A stretch of 64,000 bases of DNA from Oasisia sp. SBJ-2009 (Eukaryota; Annelida; Polychaeta; Sabellida; Siboglinidae), in assembly GCA_964017155.1 (NCBI GenBank), contig OZ024857.1, positions 38,295,641 to 38,359,640 on the forward strand, written 5' to 3'. Shown one piece after another: positions 61,386 to 64,000 of the stretch. The position numbers and the translations under genes are program-made. How positions within the stretch are numbered: position 1 is the stretch's first letter; the number at the start of each line of letters is the position of its first letter. Below the pieces are notes generated by a model, which searched no databases, had not been told where the DNA came from, and saw only the letters and a list, made by a program, of their open reading frames with translations.

Positions 61386-63136
61386 AACAGTGATTCGGAA
61401 TTAAGAGACGCACGCACGCACGCACGCACGCACGCACACACAGTCAGACAAACAGACAGACAGGCATGCAGGAGGGAAGGAGAAAGAGGTGGGGGTGAGT
61501 GCTGGCGTAAAATAAGCTTTTACGGGTGGAATTTGTTGCCCAGTTATGTGGAGTTTTGGAAAGAGACTGCCACAGAAAGCGTTTGATCCACAAGACGAGG
61601 TTTTACGTTGCAACATTTTCTGTTTTACATCGCGTTGTCTTTGATCAACGGATCAGTAACAAAAACATGGCATTATATACAAACATGGATGTAAATAACC
61701 TTTAGTTTAGGCGGTGTTCGCATAAATGCACACAAACTTTGACAAAGTAAGTACTAATATAATAATATACGCTAAGTATTACTGCAATAGTTGGACTGGA
61801 GTCGGCCGGAAATGCAGGCATTCTACGGGAAAATAGATGTGTACAATGGTGCCATCTTGCTAGTGAAACGTTACGCAAATTGATGCTAATATTAATTGTT
61901 GATTACCACAATTCAAATTCCAGGAATTTGTGGGGAGTGAGAAAGGAAGAAGGGAAGGAGGGACGGGGAAGGAATGTGGTTGAACGTTTAAATTTCTATG
62001 TACGATGATTGCACCTGTTCTTTTGCATGCATTACTGTATACATGCACTAATTACTGTTCTGACATATTGCATTGCACCCTAAAAGAATATTTGTCATCT
62101 GATTTACCCTGTTCGCCCGCCTGTATCCTCAGCATGTTGAGGCTAGGCGGTATCAGGAAGAACTCTCGGTAAGTGTAACGTTATACGGTAGATGTCGCCT
62201 CTGTCTGACAATCTGCCACCACTTGAACATTTTACTGACTGGCCTAACGTATCTAGACGTTATAGTCATAATTCAACAACTACTACCACGATAGTGACTC
62301 TTATTTACCATTATCGGAAAGCTCTAAGTGTGAAGTATTCATCTAGGAAATGATCATTAAACGTGCAATTACGAATAAACTAAATAAATATAACCCGAGA
62401 ACTACAGGTTTAGTTGGATTTAGACTTAGTTTCCTGCCACGCCAGTCATTCAATACGTCTGCGCTACCGACGCGCACGTTGAGAGTTGTCGCCGCCGGCT
62501 ATCACCTGCTTCCCGCTGTCAGCCCGCCTCGTTTCTCGCCGACATTCAATATTTTTTCTTATCTCTTCAGGGTCTCCATTGACCACCTTTTGCACCCCTT
62601 TGAGCCTCCCCAAATCCTATACCATGCCCTACCAAAAACAATTACTTTCCAAATTGCCACGCTTTCCCTGAATATTTTAGCCAACTCAATAAATATTGGG
62701 AGACTCAGCCCATAATCTCGCTGTTTTCGGCATCTGTGCGAGCGATGGACGATGTTACTAGTAATTATAATGATGACCAATAAGAAGATGATGATAGTAA
62801 TAATAAATAACTGCATGCTTGCTTCATATACTGGTACCAGTATTGTGCATGGTGTCGCTACAACAAAACACTACACACTCATGCATGAGACTTAATGATG
62901 TAAATTCATCTTAGAAATAGATACACTGTCGTTAAAATAGCATGACTACGTCTTATACACATGTGTGATGATAACGATAAAAATGATAGTGGTAATAATA
63001 ATAATGTTTTAGTGTTACTACATATTTATAATAAAAGTTAGATTATCAAACAAATTCCAACCAGGTTAAGGTGGGTTATGACTGAGTAGGAGGAGAACTT
63101 TAAAACAACATCATATTTAGACATAAAAGGAATGTT

Positions 63137-63139
<3 letters not shown>
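61386..63139. other. Downstream flanking DNA
   Basis: (CGCA)n at 61406-61438; otherwise AT-rich. The open frame 62350-62715 has no recognised domain and no clear gene context; I do not call it. Confidence 0.45.
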
Positions 63140-63140
<1 letters not shown>

Positions 63141-63189
<49 letters not shown>

Positions 63190-63245
63190 CTGCTGCTGGT
63201 GCTGTTGCTGCTGCTACTGCTACTGCTACTACCACTACTAGTAAT
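63141..63245. repeat. (CTG)n-type trinucleotide repeat
   Basis: CTG units with CTA and GGT interruptions, merging into AATAAT. Confidence 0.9.
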
Positions 63246-63335
63246 AATAATAATAATTAATATTATTATTAAAACAATAATAAATCATTCCATGGTGATT
63301 TACAGTGATAAAGTAAATCACTCGATGATGAGACA

Positions 63336-64000
63336 CAGTGATAACAATGTGACACTTAGAGACAGTGATAACGATGTGACACTTAGAGACAGTGATAACG
63401 ATGTGACACTTAGAGACAGTGATAACGATGTGACACTTAGAGACAGTGATAACAGTGTGACACTTAGAGACAGTGATAACAATGTGACACTTAGAGACAG
63501 TGATAACAATGTGACACTTAGAGACAGTGATAACAATGTGACACTTAGAGACAGTGATAACAATGTGACACTTAGAGACAGTGATAACAATGTGACACTT
63601 AGAGACAGTGATAACAATGTGACACTTACAGACAGTGATAACAATGTGACACTCAGAGATAGTGATAACAATGTGACACTTAGAGACAGTGATAACAATG
63701 TGACACTTAGAGAGAGTGATAACAATGTGACACTTAGAGACAGTGATAACAATGTGACACTTAGAGACAGTGATAACAATGTGTCACTTAGAGACAGTGA
63801 TAACAGTGTGACACTTAGAGACAGTGATAACAATGTGACACTTAGAGATAGTGATAACAATGTGACACTTAGAGACAGTGATAACAATGTGACACTTAGA
63901 GACAGTGATAACAATGTGTCACTTAGAGACAGTGATAAGAGTGTGACACTTAGAGACAGTGATAACAATGTGACACTTAGAGACAGTGATAACAATATGA
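63336..64000. repeat. 27-bp minisatellite running off the window end
   Basis: About 25 units of GTGACACTTAGAGACAGTGA followed by TAACAAT. 27 is divisible by 3, so a reverse-strand Leu/Ser-rich frame stays open; not a gene. Confidence 0.95.

Noticed and set aside
62350..62715. 121-codon open frame in the 3' flank
   Set aside because: No domain, no convincing start context, and composition like the surrounding non-coding DNA; may be a repeat remnant.
63318..63995. Ser/Leu-rich 225-codon reverse frame
   Set aside because: A 27-bp minisatellite divisible by three stays open without selection.

Overview
The window is animal genomic DNA holding the 3' nine-tenths or more of one large gene on the + strand. 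I read 35 coding exons (11062-59520), all bounded by GT-AG and all phase-compatible. They join into one open frame of about 1,827 codons ending in TGA. The domain order is 8 LDL-receptor class A repeats, 2 EGF-like modules (the second calcium-binding type), four units of [five-bladed-motif YWTD beta-propeller + EGF-like module], a short juxtamembrane segment, one transmembrane helix, and a cytoplasmic tail with FxNPxY and a C-terminal class I PDZ ligand. This is the architecture of LRP4, the agrin co-receptor/MuSK partner and Wnt modulator. The organism is a bilaterian invertebrate. A lophotrochozoan such as a mollusc is my guess from intron size, repeat load and the Penelope-like element, but the sequence does not prove it.

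Layout: 1-11061 is non-coding upstream or first-intron DNA with large simple arrays. 11062-24752 carries the LDLa exons. 26280-27795 carries the two EGF modules. Propeller 1 is 28181-30975 with its EGF at 32035. Propeller 2 is 32527-42029 with its EGF at 42426. Propeller 3 is 42991-47530 with its EGF at 48915. Propeller 4 is 49520-53751 with its EGF at 55186. Juxtamembrane, membrane and tail exons are 56216-59520, followed by a 3' UTR to about 61380 and repeat-rich flanking DNA. The canonical signal-peptide exon that should precede LDLa repeat 1 is not recognised here. A strong signal-peptide exon with the right splice phase does exist at 13718-13811, downstream of LDLa1, and looks like an alternative first exon that would skip LDLa1.

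The most unusual thing is not the protein but the introns. Several tandem arrays begin exactly at 5' splice sites, and two have a repeat unit made of the last bases of the exon plus the first bases of the intron. The largest (32721-38460) is about 143 copies of a 40-bp unit with no net length change. Most copies carry the genuine exon-15 donor, and each carries a G-quadruplex-type G-tract cluster. A 32-bp array does the same at the exon-16 donor. A two-copy, 43-bp duplication of the exon-13 donor looks like an early stage of the same process. Arrays with donor-like units also start at the exon 3 and exon 6 donors. In the cases I translated, use of a downstream decoy donor brings a stop codon, so splicing must choose the first copy.

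Mobile elements seen in introns: a 5'-truncated Penelope-like element with a GIY-YIG endonuclease fragment, an inverted terminal copy and a hammerhead-like motif (44864-45727); a foldback MITE with 8-bp target duplication (48324-48734); a terminal-inverted-repeat element ending about 20 bp from the last exon (58761-59243); two other inverted repeats; and copies of a tRNA-headed SINE-like family. Long open frames elsewhere (up to 1,980 codons) are artefacts of tandem repeats.
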